A stretch of DNA of 64,000 nt from Flavobacteriaceae bacterium (lineage in GTDB: Bacteria > Bacteroidota > Bacteroidia > Flavobacteriales > Flavobacteriaceae). Location of the stretch: contig JAQWSC010000007.1 of assembly GCA_029243385.1 (NCBI GenBank), positions 124,001 to 188,000 of the forward strand. The letters run 5' to 3'. The notes beneath the pieces are model-generated. The model had not been told where the DNA came from and searched no databases. It saw nothing but the letters and a program-made list of their open reading frames with translations. Each line of letters begins with the position of its first letter. Position 1 is the stretch's first letter. The position numbers were made by a program, and so were the translations under genes. Positions 39,398 to 47,696 of this stretch are shown here, piece by piece.

Positions 39398-40867
39398 ATG
39401 TCTCCCTCATTAACGCTGCTCATAATTTTAGGTTATTTTGGAGTCTTGATGCTCATTTCGTTTTTAACCAAAGGAAAAGAGAACAATGCTACTTTCTTTA
39501 GTGCTAACAAGTCATCTCCATGGTATTTAGTCGCTTTTGGAATGATTGGTGCTTCATTATCGGGAGTGACGTTTATTTCGGTTCCTGGATGGGTTGCCGA
39601 CTCACAGTTCAGTTATTTTCAGGTTGTGCTTGGGTATTTTGTAGGATATTTTGTGGTCGCATATCTACTGTTGCCCATCTATTATAAAAACAATGTTACT
39701 TCTATTTATGAATTTCTAAAAATTCGTCTAGGAAGACAAAGTCACAAAGCGGGTGCTCTTTTCTTTTTTATATCCAGAGTTTTAGGAGCTTCTTTTCGAC
39801 TTTTTTTGGTGGCTATTGTCATGCAACAGTTTATTTTTGACGCTTGGAATGTTCCTTTTGAACTTACGGTTGTTCTTTCCATTTTGCTTATATGGGTTTA
39901 CACCCACAAGGGTGGAATCAAAACCATTGTTTGGACAGACACCCTTCAAACTTCATTGATGATTGCTTCTGTAGTTTTGTGCATTGTTTATATGAACGAA
40001 GCTTTGGGGTGGACATTTACCGAGTTTCTTCAATCGTCTGAATTGGCAGCTTACAACGAGGTGTTTGTTACAGACTCTTTTTTGGAACGTAATTATTTTT
40101 TAAAATCGTTTATTGGAGGGGCATTTGTAACCATCTGCATGACAGGCTTGGATCAGGACATGATGCAAAAAAACTTGACTTGTAAAAATGTAAAAGATGC
40201 ACAAAAAAACATGGTGGTTTTTAGCGTTGTTTTAGTAATTGTTACAGGAGTATTTATGTTGTTGGGAGCCTTGCTATTTATATATGCAGACGCCCAATCG
40301 ATAAGCATTCCATTAATGGATGGAGCGCCAAAATCCGATTTATTATTTCCAGAAATTGCACTCAATGATTCCCTTGGGACTGGAGTGGCAATTACGTTTC
40401 TTTTGGGGTTAATAGCTGCTGCTTATAGCAGTGCTGATAGCGCTTTGACATCTTTGACAACCTCATTCTGTGTTGACTTTTTAGGTATTGATGGTAAAGA
40501 TCAATCCAAACAACTGAAACAACGAAAATGGACCCATATTGGCATGAGTTTACTGCTAATTTTAGTCGTAATTGCCTTCAAACATTTGTTGAATCGAAAC
40601 GTTGTAGATGGTTTGTTAACCGTTGCAGGGTATACATATGGCCCGCTGTTGGGACTATTTGCATTTGGTATTTTTACAAAATATACGATTCACGACACCT
40701 ACGTTTGGTGGGTGGTGTTTCTTTCGGCAGGAATAACAGCTTTAATAGGAACCATTGATTCTGAGCTATTGTGGGGATATAAGATAGGATATGAGTTATT
40801 ACCTTTAAACGGTCTTATTACGTTTTTAGGACTTTATTTAATCAAAAAAAAGCCTACCATTGAATGA
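39398..40867 (+). CDS. Sodium:solute symporter family transporter
   Basis: A 489-residue LeuT-fold inner-membrane protein with about 13 helices. Family motifs visible: [20 protein letters not shown] (helix 2, sodium and substrate region), [37 protein letters not shown], and [24 protein letters not shown], which corresponds to the SSS signature containing the helix 8 sodium-site serines. The substrate could be a sugar, proline, iodide or vitamin; not determinable. The last 14 bases overlap the convergent fabH end. Confidence 0.93.
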   Translation: MSPSLTLLIILGYFGVLMLISFLTKGKENNATFFSANKSSPWYLVAFGMIGASLSGVTFISVPGWVADSQFSYFQVVLGYFVGYFVVAYLLLPIYYKNNVTSIYEFLKIRLGRQSHKAGALFFFISRVLGASFRLFLVAIVMQQFIFDAWNVPFELTVVLSILLIWVYTHKGGIKTIVWTDTLQTSLMIASVVLCIVYMNEALGWTFTEFLQSSELAAYNEVFVTDSFLERNYFLKSFIGGAFVTICMTGLDQDMMQKNLTCKNVKDAQKNMVVFSVVLVIVTGVFMLLGALLFIYADAQSISIPLMDGAPKSDLLFPEIALNDSLGTGVAITFLLGLIAAAYSSADSALTSLTTSFCVDFLGIDGKDQSKQLKQRKWTHIGMSLLLILVVIAFKHLLNRNVVDGLLTVAGYTYGPLLGLFAFGIFTKYTIHDTYVWWVVFLSAGITALIGTIDSELLWGYKIGYELLPLNGLITFLGLYLIKKKPTIE

Positions 40868-41861
40868 TGGCACTTCCCCAAGTAAATCCACTGCCAAATG
40901 CCGCCAAAACTACCTTATCACCTTCTTTGATAGCCTTCTCTTGAACTGCCTCTGAAAGGGCAATAGGAATCGATGCGGCCGTGGTATTTCCGTACTTCAT
41001 AATATTGTTATAGACCTGATGATCTTCCAAACCAAATCGACGTTGAATAAATTGAGAAATTCGAAGATTGGCTTGATGAGGAACCAACATATCAATGTCA
41101 GATGCTTGCCACTTATTTTTATTTAAACCCTCATTAATAACTTCACTAAAACGTGTTACGGCATTCTTAAAAACCAATTGACCGTTCATGTATGGGTAGT
41201 ATGACAAATCTTCAGGATCGTTTTTGTCAATGAGTTCGGGAATCCAATGATTGGTATTGGGACCTATCATTGACAATTCGGCAGCATGTTTTCCTTCTGA
41301 GTGAAGATGCGTAGATAAGATCCCCTTACTTAAATCCGTTTCACGAGTCATAACCACAGCACCTGCACCATCGCCAAAAATAACTGAAACTGTCCTTCCT
41401 CGAGTGCTCATGTCCAAACCTCCCGAAACATTTTCTGAACCAATGACCAATACGTTTTTATACATGCCTGTTTTTATGAATTGGTCGGCTACCGATACTC
41501 CGTAAATAAAACCAGAGCATTGATTTCGAATATCAATTGCAGGACAGGTACCTATTCCCATAAGTTCTTGAACCAATACTCCCGATCCTGGAAAATAATA
41601 ATCCGGACTTAGAGTAGCAAAGACTATAAGATCAATATCGGATGCTTCTATGCCTGCATTCTTCAGTGCCATTTCAGATGCTTTTACCCCCATAGTAGCC
41701 GTTCCATCGCCACTTCCTTTCTTGATGTGCCGACGTTCGTTAATTCCAGTGCGTTCAACAATCCATTCATCATTGGTATCCATTAGCTGAGAAAGATCAT
41801 CATTTGTTATAACTTTCTCTGGTAAATAATGGCCTAAACCTGCAATTTTTGAATTGTACAT
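40854..41861 (-). CDS. fabH: 3-oxoacyl-ACP synthase III (FabH family)
   Basis: A condensing enzyme that starts fatty-acid synthesis from acyl-CoA and malonyl-ACP. It has 335 residues. The nucleophilic cysteine is C115 in [12 protein letters not shown], the histidine is in [10 protein letters not shown], and the asparagine is in [13 protein letters not shown]; all three are intact. [11 protein letters not shown] at about 30-40 is typical. Flavobacteria often carry two or more FabH paralogues and this looks like the accessory one, since the classic copy is usually next to accB/rpmF, not here. Its product range (branched or straight primer) is unknown. Its stop codon overlaps the symporter gene by 14 bases. 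Confidence 0.9.
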   Translation of the reverse strand: MYNSKIAGLGHYLPEKVITNDDLSQLMDTNDEWIVERTGINERRHIKKGSGDGTATMGVKASEMALKNAGIEASDIDLIVFATLSPDYYFPGSGVLVQELMGIGTCPAIDIRNQCSGFIYGVSVADQFIKTGMYKNVLVIGSENVSGGLDMSTRGRTVSVIFGDGAGAVVMTRETDLSKGILSTHLHSEGKHAAELSMIGPNTNHWIPELIDKNDPEDLSYYPYMNGQLVFKNAVTRFSEVINEGLNKNKWQASDIDMLVPHQANLRISQFIQRRFGLEDHQVYNNIMKYGNTTAASIPIALSEAVQEKAIKEGDKVVLAAFGSGFTWGSAIIQW

Positions 41862-41912
41862 AAGTGTATATTTTTACTGCAATTTATGTTTTTTTTAGTT
41901 AATAAAATTAAT

Positions 41913-42033
41913 AAAGGGATGTATCGTTGAATACACCCCTTTAATAACTTAACCAAAAAACTAATCAATATGAAAGAGTGTAAGTATTTGTTTTTTCACA
42001 GCAAATTCCCAGAAAAAAAAATTTTAATATGAA
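41913..42033 (+). other. Orphan leader: hairpin, AACTTAACC leader and 20-codon ORF
   Basis: Part of the 328-base fabH-htpG spacer. An imperfect hairpin AAAGGG-A-TGTAT / ATACA-C-CCCTTT (41913-41942) is followed by AACTTAACCAAAAAACTAA and ATGAAA at 41971. This closely resembles the 5' leader of many Bacteroidota TonB-receptor and secreted-protein genes. The frame ends after 20 codons (MKECKYLFFHSKF...), so no protein gene follows. It may be the relic of a deleted gene, or a terminator plus chance sequence. The rest of the spacer up to 42114 is AT-rich without recognisable features. Confidence 0.35.
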
Positions 42034-42114
42034 CTCTTGATCATACGATCTATATAAAACCAATACAAAGATAAGTTTTGTTTAAGTATTTTACAAATTT
42101 ATTAAACAAAAAGA

Positions 42115-42127
42115 TGTCAATTTGTCA
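42115..42127 (+). promoter_or_regulatory. Operator-like repeat of htpG (TGTCAATTTGTCA)
   Basis: A TGWC-N5-GTCA site, 11 bases before the TTTGGTA element of htpG. It matches the hsp20 site (plus-strand AGACAATTTGTCA) at 11 of 13 positions and has the same distance to the promoter within one base. This is a candidate binding site for a shared heat-shock regulator. Confidence 0.5.
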
Positions 42128-42138
42128 CGAACTCAATG

Positions 42139-42155
42139 TTTGGTACTCCTTTTGA
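42139..42155 (+). promoter_or_regulatory. TTTGGTA-N5-TTTG promoter (sigma-54-like) of htpG
   Basis: TTTGGTACTCCTTTTGA, with GG-N10-G spacing as in -24/-12 promoters, and the same fixed bases and spacing as upstream of hsp20. The htpG ATG lies 35 bases downstream. Sigma-54 use is inference. Confidence 0.5.
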
Positions 42156-42189
42156 CTAATAGCTTGCAACAAAATTAATAGTAATAAAA

Positions 42190-44064
42190 ATGACAAAAGG
42201 TAAAATTAACGTCTCAGTAGAAAATATATTTCCACTCATAAAAAAATTCTTGTACAGTGATCATGAGATTTTTTTGAGAGAATTAATTTCCAATGCTACT
42301 GATGCCACATTAAAACTCAAGCACCTATCCAATTTTGGTGAAGCCAAAGTTGAATACGGAAACCCTCTCATTGATGTAAAGGTAGATAAGAAAGGGAAAA
42401 AAATTCACATTATCGATCAAGGAGTTGGAATGACACATGAAGAAGTTGGAAAATATATCAATGAAGTCGCTTTTTCGGGTGCCGAAGAATTTCTAGAAAA
42501 GTATAAAGATAGTGCCAAAGATAGTGGTATCATTGGACACTTTGGACTGGGTTTTTATTCAGCATTTATGGTCGCTGAAAAAGTAGAAATCTTTACCAAA
42601 TCATATAAAGATGAGTCTGGCGCCCATTGGAGTTGTGATGGATCTCCTTCGTATTCCTTAGAAGCTTTTGATAAAAAAGAAAGAGGAACAGAAATTGTAT
42701 TACACATCGCTAAAGATTCTAAGGAATTTTTAGAAGATGCTAAAATTCAAGAGCTGTTGACCAAATACAACAAGTTTATGCCCATTCCCATCAGAATGGG
42801 AACCAAAGAGATTTCTCGTACAGAAGGAGAAGGGGAAAACACCCAAGAAATTAAAGAAACAGTCGATAACATCATCAACAATCCGTCTCCTGCTTGGATA
42901 AAGAAACCTGCAGATTTGGAAGATCAAGATTACAAAGATTTTTATCGGGAGTTGTATCCTTCACAGTTTGAGGAACCTTTGTTTAACATTCACTTAAACG
43001 TTGATTATCCGTTCAACTTAACGGGAGTTTTGTATTTCCCAAAAATTGCCAACGATTTGAACGTACAGCGTGATCGAATTCAACTGTATCAAAATCAAGT
43101 GTTTGTAACCGATAATGTAGAGGGAATTGTTCCTGAATTTTTAACAATGCTTCGTGGAGTAATTGATTCTCCCGATATTCCATTGAACGTTTCTAGAAGT
43201 TACTTACAAGCCGATGGCGCTGTTAAAAAAATTAGCAGTTACATTACACGAAAAGTAGGAGACAAACTCAATTCTCTTTTCAAAAACGACCGAGAAGCTT
43301 TTGAACAAAAATGGAACGATATCAAAGTTGTTATTGAGTACGGAATGCTTAGCGAAGAAAAGTTTTTTGACAAAGCACAAAAATTCGCACTCTACCCTAC
43401 CGTTGATGGAAACTTCCACACTTTTGAGGAACTCAAAGATAAAATTGCTGCAAATCAAACCGATAAAGACGACAAACTGGTGGTATTGTATGCCTCAAAC
43501 AAAGAAGAACAACATGCTTACATTCAAACCGCTAAAGAAAAAGGATACGAGGTTTTATTATTAGATTCACCAATAGTCGGACATTTGATTCAAAAGCTAG
43601 AAACTAGTAACGAAAAAGTTTCTTTTGCTCGTGTAGATGCAGACCATATCGATAAGTTGATTCAAAAAGAGGAAGAAGCGATTTCGAAATTAACAGAGGA
43701 ACAGAAAGAAGCGCTTAAACCTATTATTGAAGAAGTTGTTCCAAAAGAAACCTATACGGTTCAATTGGAAGCAATGAATAGCCAAGCGTCACCATTTATC
43801 ATTACGCAACCCGAATTTATGCGAAGAATGAAAGAGATGCAACAAACTGGCGGCGGTGGAATGTTTGGGAATTTTCCTGAAATGTACACCCTGTCGGTCA
43901 ATGTAAACCATCCACTTGTTGGACAAATTCTTGGAACCAAAACAAAGAAAAAGCAAGAGCGATTGATTCGTCAATCCTTGGATTTAGCAAAATTATCTCA
44001 GAACCTATTAAAAGGAGAAGAATTGACTTCTTTTGTTCAGCGTAGCTTTGAGATGATTAAATAA
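42190..44064 (+). CDS. htpG: Chaperone HtpG (bacterial Hsp90)
   Basis: An ATP-dependent homodimeric chaperone. It has 624 residues. The GHKL ATPase domain (1-220) shows ELISNATDATLK, HIIDQGVGMTHEE and IGHFGLGFYSAFMVAEK. The middle domain has the catalytic arginine loop NVSRSYLQADGAVKKI, and the C-terminal domain (about 500-624) forms the dimer. There is no MEEVD tail, as in all bacterial forms. It is transcribed alone from the TTTGGTA-type promoter, shared in form with hsp20, and ends in a strong terminator. Confidence 0.98.
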   Translation: MTKGKINVSVENIFPLIKKFLYSDHEIFLRELISNATDATLKLKHLSNFGEAKVEYGNPLIDVKVDKKGKKIHIIDQGVGMTHEEVGKYINEVAFSGAEEFLEKYKDSAKDSGIIGHFGLGFYSAFMVAEKVEIFTKSYKDESGAHWSCDGSPSYSLEAFDKKERGTEIVLHIAKDSKEFLEDAKIQELLTKYNKFMPIPIRMGTKEISRTEGEGENTQEIKETVDNIINNPSPAWIKKPADLEDQDYKDFYRELYPSQFEEPLFNIHLNVDYPFNLTGVLYFPKIANDLNVQRDRIQLYQNQVFVTDNVEGIVPEFLTMLRGVIDSPDIPLNVSRSYLQADGAVKKISSYITRKVGDKLNSLFKNDREAFEQKWNDIKVVIEYGMLSEEKFFDKAQKFALYPTVDGNFHTFEELKDKIAANQTDKDDKLVVLYASNKEEQHAYIQTAKEKGYEVLLLDSPIVGHLIQKLETSNEKVSFARVDADHIDKLIQKEEEAISKLTEEQKEALKPIIEEVVPKETYTVQLEAMNSQASPFIITQPEFMRRMKEMQQTGGGGMFGNFPEMYTLSVNVNHPLVGQILGTKTKKKQERLIRQSLDLAKLSQNLLKGEELTSFVQRSFEMIK

Positions 44065-44087
44065 ATTTATCTGTTTTAGAAATAAGA

Positions 44088-44119
44088 AAAACCGCCCTTA
44101 TCGGCGGTTTTTTTATTTT
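44088..44119 (+). terminator. Intrinsic terminator of htpG
   Basis: AAAACCGCC (44088-44096) pairs with GGCGGTTTT (44103-44111) over a 6-base loop and runs into a T tract. It begins 24 bases after the htpG stop. The 165 bases from here to the next gene hold no recognisable feature. Confidence 0.9.
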
Positions 44120-44284
44120 TTTATATATTAGTGAGGTAAAACTAACCCTAAATCATTTTACTTTCATGACTACCTGCTCTCTTCTGTTGCTCTTTTTAAA
44201 AGAAATCAGCAAATCACTCATTTTAGTAAGTGGTGAGGTTCGTTATTACAAAACTTTATCTATTAACACTTAAATATTTTTAAA

Positions 44285-44533
44285 ATGGGTATTCTTACCA
44301 CAATTATTATTGGAGCCGTCGCCGGATGGCTAGGCAGTATGGTTTTTAAGGGAAGTAGTCTTGGAATCATCGGAAACATTATCGTAGGTATCATTGGAAG
44401 TTTTGTAGGAGGATGGCTTTTTGGCCTGTTGGGAATCAGTTTAGGTTCAGGTTGGATTGGAGCCATACTTACCGGAGCCATTGGGGCGATTGTAATTTTG
44501 TTTTTGCTCAATGCATTTTTTAAGAAAAAATAG
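44285..44533 (+). CDS. GlsB/YeaQ/YmgE family stress response membrane protein
   Basis: An 82-residue hydrophobic protein with three glycine-rich helices: ILTTIIIGAVAGWLGSMVF, IGNIIVGIIGSFVGGWLFG and IGAILTGAIGAIVILFLL. The GAVAGWL and NIIVGIIGSFVGG motifs define the transglycosylase-associated/GlsB family. The proteins are induced by general and osmotic stress in other bacteria; the mechanism is unknown. It is a single gene ending in a strong terminator, near htpG but with its own upstream region. Confidence 0.92.
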   Translation: MGILTTIIIGAVAGWLGSMVFKGSSLGIIGNIIVGIIGSFVGGWLFGLLGISLGSGWIGAILTGAIGAIVILFLLNAFFKKK

Positions 44534-44556
44534 CTTTGCCAAACAAAAAAATCATG

Positions 44557-44587
44557 AAGCCCCTCAAAATTTGAGGGGCTTTTTTTA
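44557..44587 (+). terminator. Intrinsic terminator after the GlsB-family gene
   Basis: AAGCCCCTCAAA and TTTGAGGGGCTT form a near-perfect 12-bp stem (44557-44568 with 44570-44581), followed by T residues to 44586. The inner A-T pairs probably open to give a normal loop. Confidence 0.92.
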
Positions 44588-44621
44588 TTGAGTGATCAAA
44601 AAAGCCTATTTTTATAAAAAT

Positions 44622-44972
44622 ATGGGGGCTATTCAATTATACATCATGGGGATTATATACATTGTTTTGGGTGTATTTCATTTTACAAGTCCCGAGTTCT
44701 ACAAACCGCTAATGCCCAAATTTTTGCCAGCCCATGCAGCGCTCATTTTTTGGAGTGGGGTTGTAGAAATTGTTTTAGGAGCTGCGGTATTTTTTTCCGC
44801 CACAAAAAATATAGCATTATGGGGAATCGTAGCCATGTTGACCGTGTTTTTAATCGTTCATATTAATATGCTCTTTCCTGGCAACCAACTCGGAATGCCT
44901 ATATGGGCGTTGTGGCTTCGAATTATGTTTCAGTTTTTGCTCATCTATTGGGCGTATGTAAATATCTCATAA
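44622..44972 (+). CDS. DoxX-like four-helix membrane protein
   Basis: About 116 residues with four membrane segments (LYIMGIIYIVLGVFHF, ALIFWSGVVEIVLGAAVFF, WGIVAMLTVFLIVHI, LWLRIMFQFLLIYWAY). The pattern and the PxFLPAHAALIFWSGVVEI segment resemble the DoxX-like group, whose members are linked to redox or small-molecule transport with no agreed function. The ATG at 44622 is preferred to the GTG at 44592, which adds a lysine/tyrosine stretch. It is followed after 1 base by the AlkB gene, so the two are probably cotranscribed. Confidence 0.75.
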   Translation: MGAIQLYIMGIIYIVLGVFHFTSPEFYKPLMPKFLPAHAALIFWSGVVEIVLGAAVFFSATKNIALWGIVAMLTVFLIVHINMLFPGNQLGMPIWALWLRIMFQFLLIYWAYVNIS

Positions 44973-44973
44973 A

Positions 44974-45564
44974 ATGTCGTTCATACCTCTTCCCGATGCC
45001 ACCATTGCCTTTTATCCCGACTTTTTAAAAAAAAATCAAGCCAATGAAATGTTTGAATCCCTATATAAAGAAACCTCTTGGCAACAAGACCCTATTACCG
45101 TTTTTGGAAAAACATATCCTCAGCCTCGATTAACAGCTTTGTATGGAAACAACGGGCTTCCTTATTCTTATTCCAATATCACTATGCATCCCCATCCATT
45201 TACACAGGAAATGAATTTGTTATTAAACAATATTAAAGCGGTGTGCTCAACAGAATTCACATCTGTTTTGATGAATTTGTACAGAAATGGATCGGACAGC
45301 AACGGTTGGCATTCAGACGATGAAAAAGAACTAGGAGCTGATCCTGTTATTGCCTCATTGAGTTTGGGTGCGACACGTATGTTTCACCTGCGGCACAAAT
45401 TTGATAAAAGTAAACGGCACAAAATGGAGCTTACCCACGGCAGCCTACTTCTAATGAGTGGAAAAACCCAACATTTCTGGCAGCATCAAATTCCAAAAAC
45501 AAAAAAAGAGGTAGCCCCAAGAATTAATTTAACATTTAGGAAAATTACGGTAGTAAAAAAATAA
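44974..45564 (+). CDS. alkB: AlkB-like 2-oxoglutarate/Fe(II) dioxygenase
   Basis: A 196-residue oxidative demethylase that repairs 1-methyladenine and 3-methylcytosine in nucleic acids. The iron facial triad is H and D in NGWHSDDEKELG and H in GKTQHFWQHQIPK; 2-oxoglutarate is held by the arginine in RINLTFRKI. PQPRLTALYG is the nucleotide-recognition lid seen in human ALKBH2/3-like and bacterial AlkB2-type proteins. No Ada partner is adjacent. It starts 1 base after the DoxX-like gene. Confidence 0.92.
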   Translation: MSFIPLPDATIAFYPDFLKKNQANEMFESLYKETSWQQDPITVFGKTYPQPRLTALYGNNGLPYSYSNITMHPHPFTQEMNLLLNNIKAVCSTEFTSVLMNLYRNGSDSNGWHSDDEKELGADPVIASLSLGATRMFHLRHKFDKSKRHKMELTHGSLLLMSGKTQHFWQHQIPKTKKEVAPRINLTFRKITVVKK

Positions 45565-45615
45565 CCATATTTGTGTCACAAAAAATGAATCTATCTAGAC
45601 AATAAATATTAACAA

Positions 45616-46323
45616 ATGAAACAACCAAAAATTATATTTCTTTTTGTGGCTATTTTTGCTACCCTTAGCTCGTGTTCGGACACCCCAAAAGACATGCTTG
45701 TAAACATCTCCGTAAAAGGGCTGAAAAAAGGGACCGTATATCTTCAAAAAGTTGAGGACTCTTTAATCGTGAATGTAGATTCTATTTTTGTTAATACAGA
45801 AACCCCTTTTTCGTTAGAAGCCAATATCGAATCTCCTGAATTGTTTTATTTGTTTTTGGATAGAAAAAGTAACAACGCAAACGACGATCGCATTTTATTT
45901 TTTGGAAAGAAAGGAACAATAACAATCGAAACTAGCTTGGAAAATTATTTTTTGGGTGCCAAAATTACTGGGTCCTCTTCACAGGATATATTAAATGAAT
46001 ATCAAGCCATGACAAAACAGTTTCAAAACAAACGACTGGAATTGTTTCAGACTTATTTTGAAGCAGAAAAAGCAAACAACAAAGACACCTTGGCAATTTT
46101 ATCAAAAGCCTCTCAGAATTTGGAAAAAAGACAACTGTTATACACCATTAATTATGCCATTTCTAATGCGGACTCTGAGGTAGCACCATATTTGGCAATC
46201 ACTGAGTTTCCAGCCTTGGCCACTTCATTTTTGGACACATTACAAAAAAGTCTTAGCCCAAAGGTAAAGGCTTCCAAATACGGAAAAATGTTGGAAAAAT
46301 ATCTTTCTGAAAACGCAGATTAA
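45616..46323 (+). CDS. DUF4369 lipoprotein
   Basis: A 235-residue predicted lipoprotein. The signal peptide ends in the lipobox LSSC with the lipidated C20. The first 120 residues after it form a DUF4369-like domain (ISVKGLKKGTVYLQKVEDSLIVNVDSI and the SPELFYLFLDR strand pattern), often found N-terminal to a thioredoxin domain in Bacteroidota. Here the thioredoxin part is absent; the rest is a charged helical region (about 130-220). It is probably periplasmic or on the outer-membrane inner face. Function unknown. The stop overlaps the convergent small gene by 4 bases. Confidence 0.85.
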   Translation: MKQPKIIFLFVAIFATLSSCSDTPKDMLVNISVKGLKKGTVYLQKVEDSLIVNVDSIFVNTETPFSLEANIESPELFYLFLDRKSNNANDDRILFFGKKGTITIETSLENYFLGAKITGSSSQDILNEYQAMTKQFQNKRLELFQTYFEAEKANNKDTLAILSKASQNLEKRQLLYTINYAISNADSEVAPYLAITEFPALATSFLDTLQKSLSPKVKASKYGKMLEKYLSENAD

Positions 46324-46586
46324 AGCGCGTTTAACTTTTCGAGTAAAGCGTTTCCTTGTGCTTCAAGTTCCACACTAATTGACTTGTAGTGAGCTTTTTT
46401 GTCTTCAACTTCTTTTTGATGAATTTTTGAAATCAGCGTATCAAAAGTTACAATCGCCTCATCCACCAATGCTTCGCTTTTTTTCAAATCAATTTCAGGG
46501 TTTTCCAATTCTTTGACATAGATTTCTTCGATGATATCTGCCAATACAAAATTGATGTCTTTTTTAAGGGTTTTGATACTTGCCAT
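46320..46586 (-). CDS. Small helical protein of unknown function
   Basis: An 88-residue, highly charged, mostly helical protein (MASIKTLKKDINFVLADII, then long acidic and basic helices ending LLEKLNAL). No motifs, signal or membrane segments. I do not assign a family; such small helical proteins next to queD recur in Flavobacteriaceae. It may act as a coiled-coil adaptor. It is on the same strand as idi and queD, 59 bases below queD. Confidence 0.75.
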   Translation of the reverse strand: MASIKTLKKDINFVLADIIEEIYVKELENPEIDLKKSEALVDEAIVTFDTLISKIHQKEVEDKKAHYKSISVELEAQGNALLEKLNAL

Positions 46587-46645
46587 AATAAGGAATGTTT
46601 GTTGTTACAAATCTAAGTAAAATAACTCAGCTTATTGAAATGCTC

Positions 46646-47056
46646 CTACTCACCTGAGTACTGAACATAATTTCGAGGCGTTTCGTACAGCGTTACCGAA
46701 AGAGAATTACTGGAAGGAATGTGAGGACGAAGCGTATCCCAAATCATTACAGCCATGTTTTCAGCGGTAGGATTGACTGTTTTGAAAAAAGGAACCTCGA
46801 TATTTAGATTTTTATGATCCAATGCTTCTTCAACATGTTCTTTGATGGTGTTTTTTAACAATTTCATATCCATTACAAATCCCGTTTCAGGATCTATTTC
46901 TCCTGTAACATGAACTATCAACTCGTAGTTATGTCCATGAAAATTAGGATTGCTACACTTTCCAAACACTTCGTTGTTTTTGGCATCGCTCCAATCGCTT
47001 CGGTACAAACGATGGGCTGCATTGAAATGAGCATGACGGCTAACGGTTACTTTCAT
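46646..47056 (-). CDS. queD: 6-carboxytetrahydropterin synthase (QueD)
   Basis: Converts dihydroneopterin triphosphate to 6-carboxytetrahydropterin in queuosine/preQ0 synthesis. It has 136 residues from the ATG at 47056 (MKVTVSRHAHFNAAHRL); three extra upstream residues exist only within idi. Zinc ligands are H in AAHRL and the pair in NFHGHNYEL. The catalytic cysteine is in GKCSNPNFHGH, and catalytic Asp/His lie in EALDHKNLN. It overlaps the idi stop region by 17 bases, indicating translational coupling. Confidence 0.94.
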   Translation of the reverse strand: MKVTVSRHAHFNAAHRLYRSDWSDAKNNEVFGKCSNPNFHGHNYELIVHVTGEIDPETGFVMDMKLLKNTIKEHVEEALDHKNLNIEVPFFKTVNPTAENMAVMIWDTLRPHIPSSNSLSVTLYETPRNYVQYSGE

Positions 47057-47579
47057 GAGAAGCATTGTTTAAGTGAGTATAAAAACGGTCGAAAATAATT
47101 CGAAACCAAACGGTGTATTGATTTGGATGGGTCTGCATATCAGAATGAACCTCTTCGAGAGCCATCCATTTCCAGTCAGCAACCTCCTCGGGATTGATTT
47201 TTGGTTGGTCGTCAAATTTTCCTGTCAACACATGATCCAATTCGTGTTCGGTAAGACCGTTGTCAAAAGGAGCTTTGTAAATAAATGAAATTTCTTCTTG
47301 CAAAGGCACGGAAAAACCCATTTCTTCCTCAAGGCGCCTTACACCGGCCTCTAGGGAAGTTTCTTCATGGCGTTGATGACTGCAACAAGTATTGGTCCAC
47401 AATCCAGGCGAATGGTATTTGTGAAGTGCGCGTTGTTGCAACATCAGTTCCCCTTTGGAATTAAAAATAAAAACCGAAAAGGCACGATGCAACACCCCTT
47501 TTTCATGTGCCTCCATTTTGGGCATCAATCCAATGGGTGTATCCTTTTCATCAACCAAAATTACCAGTTCTTCCTTCAT
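47040..47579 (-). CDS. idi: Isopentenyl-diphosphate delta-isomerase (type I)
   Basis: A Nudix-fold enzyme that converts IPP to DMAPP in isoprenoid synthesis. It has 179 residues. The active cysteine is in WTNTCCSHQRHEE, the catalytic glutamate region is in GVRRLEEEMGF, and the metal histidines include the first HRAFSVFIF and CSHQRH. It starts MKEELVILVDEKDTPIG. Type I Idi is typical of many flavobacteria. It overlaps queD by 17 bases; upstream is the divergent T9SS protease gene. Confidence 0.96.
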   Translation of the reverse strand: MKEELVILVDEKDTPIGLMPKMEAHEKGVLHRAFSVFIFNSKGELMLQQRALHKYHSPGLWTNTCCSHQRHEETSLEAGVRRLEEEMGFSVPLQEEISFIYKAPFDNGLTEHELDHVLTGKFDDQPKINPEEVADWKWMALEEVHSDMQTHPNQYTVWFRIIFDRFYTHLNNASHESNR

Positions 47580-47696
47580 AAATACACTACGAAGTTACAA
47601 AATTTGAAACTATTAATGTTGTAAACCCAACAGTATGCTTGAAAACATTACATTTATTTTTCATATATTTATTTACTATATAATTAAATTTATAAA

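Noticed and set aside
44168-44275. 34-codon frame before the GlsB-family gene
   Set aside because: Too short, no motif, and lies in the leader region of the next gene.
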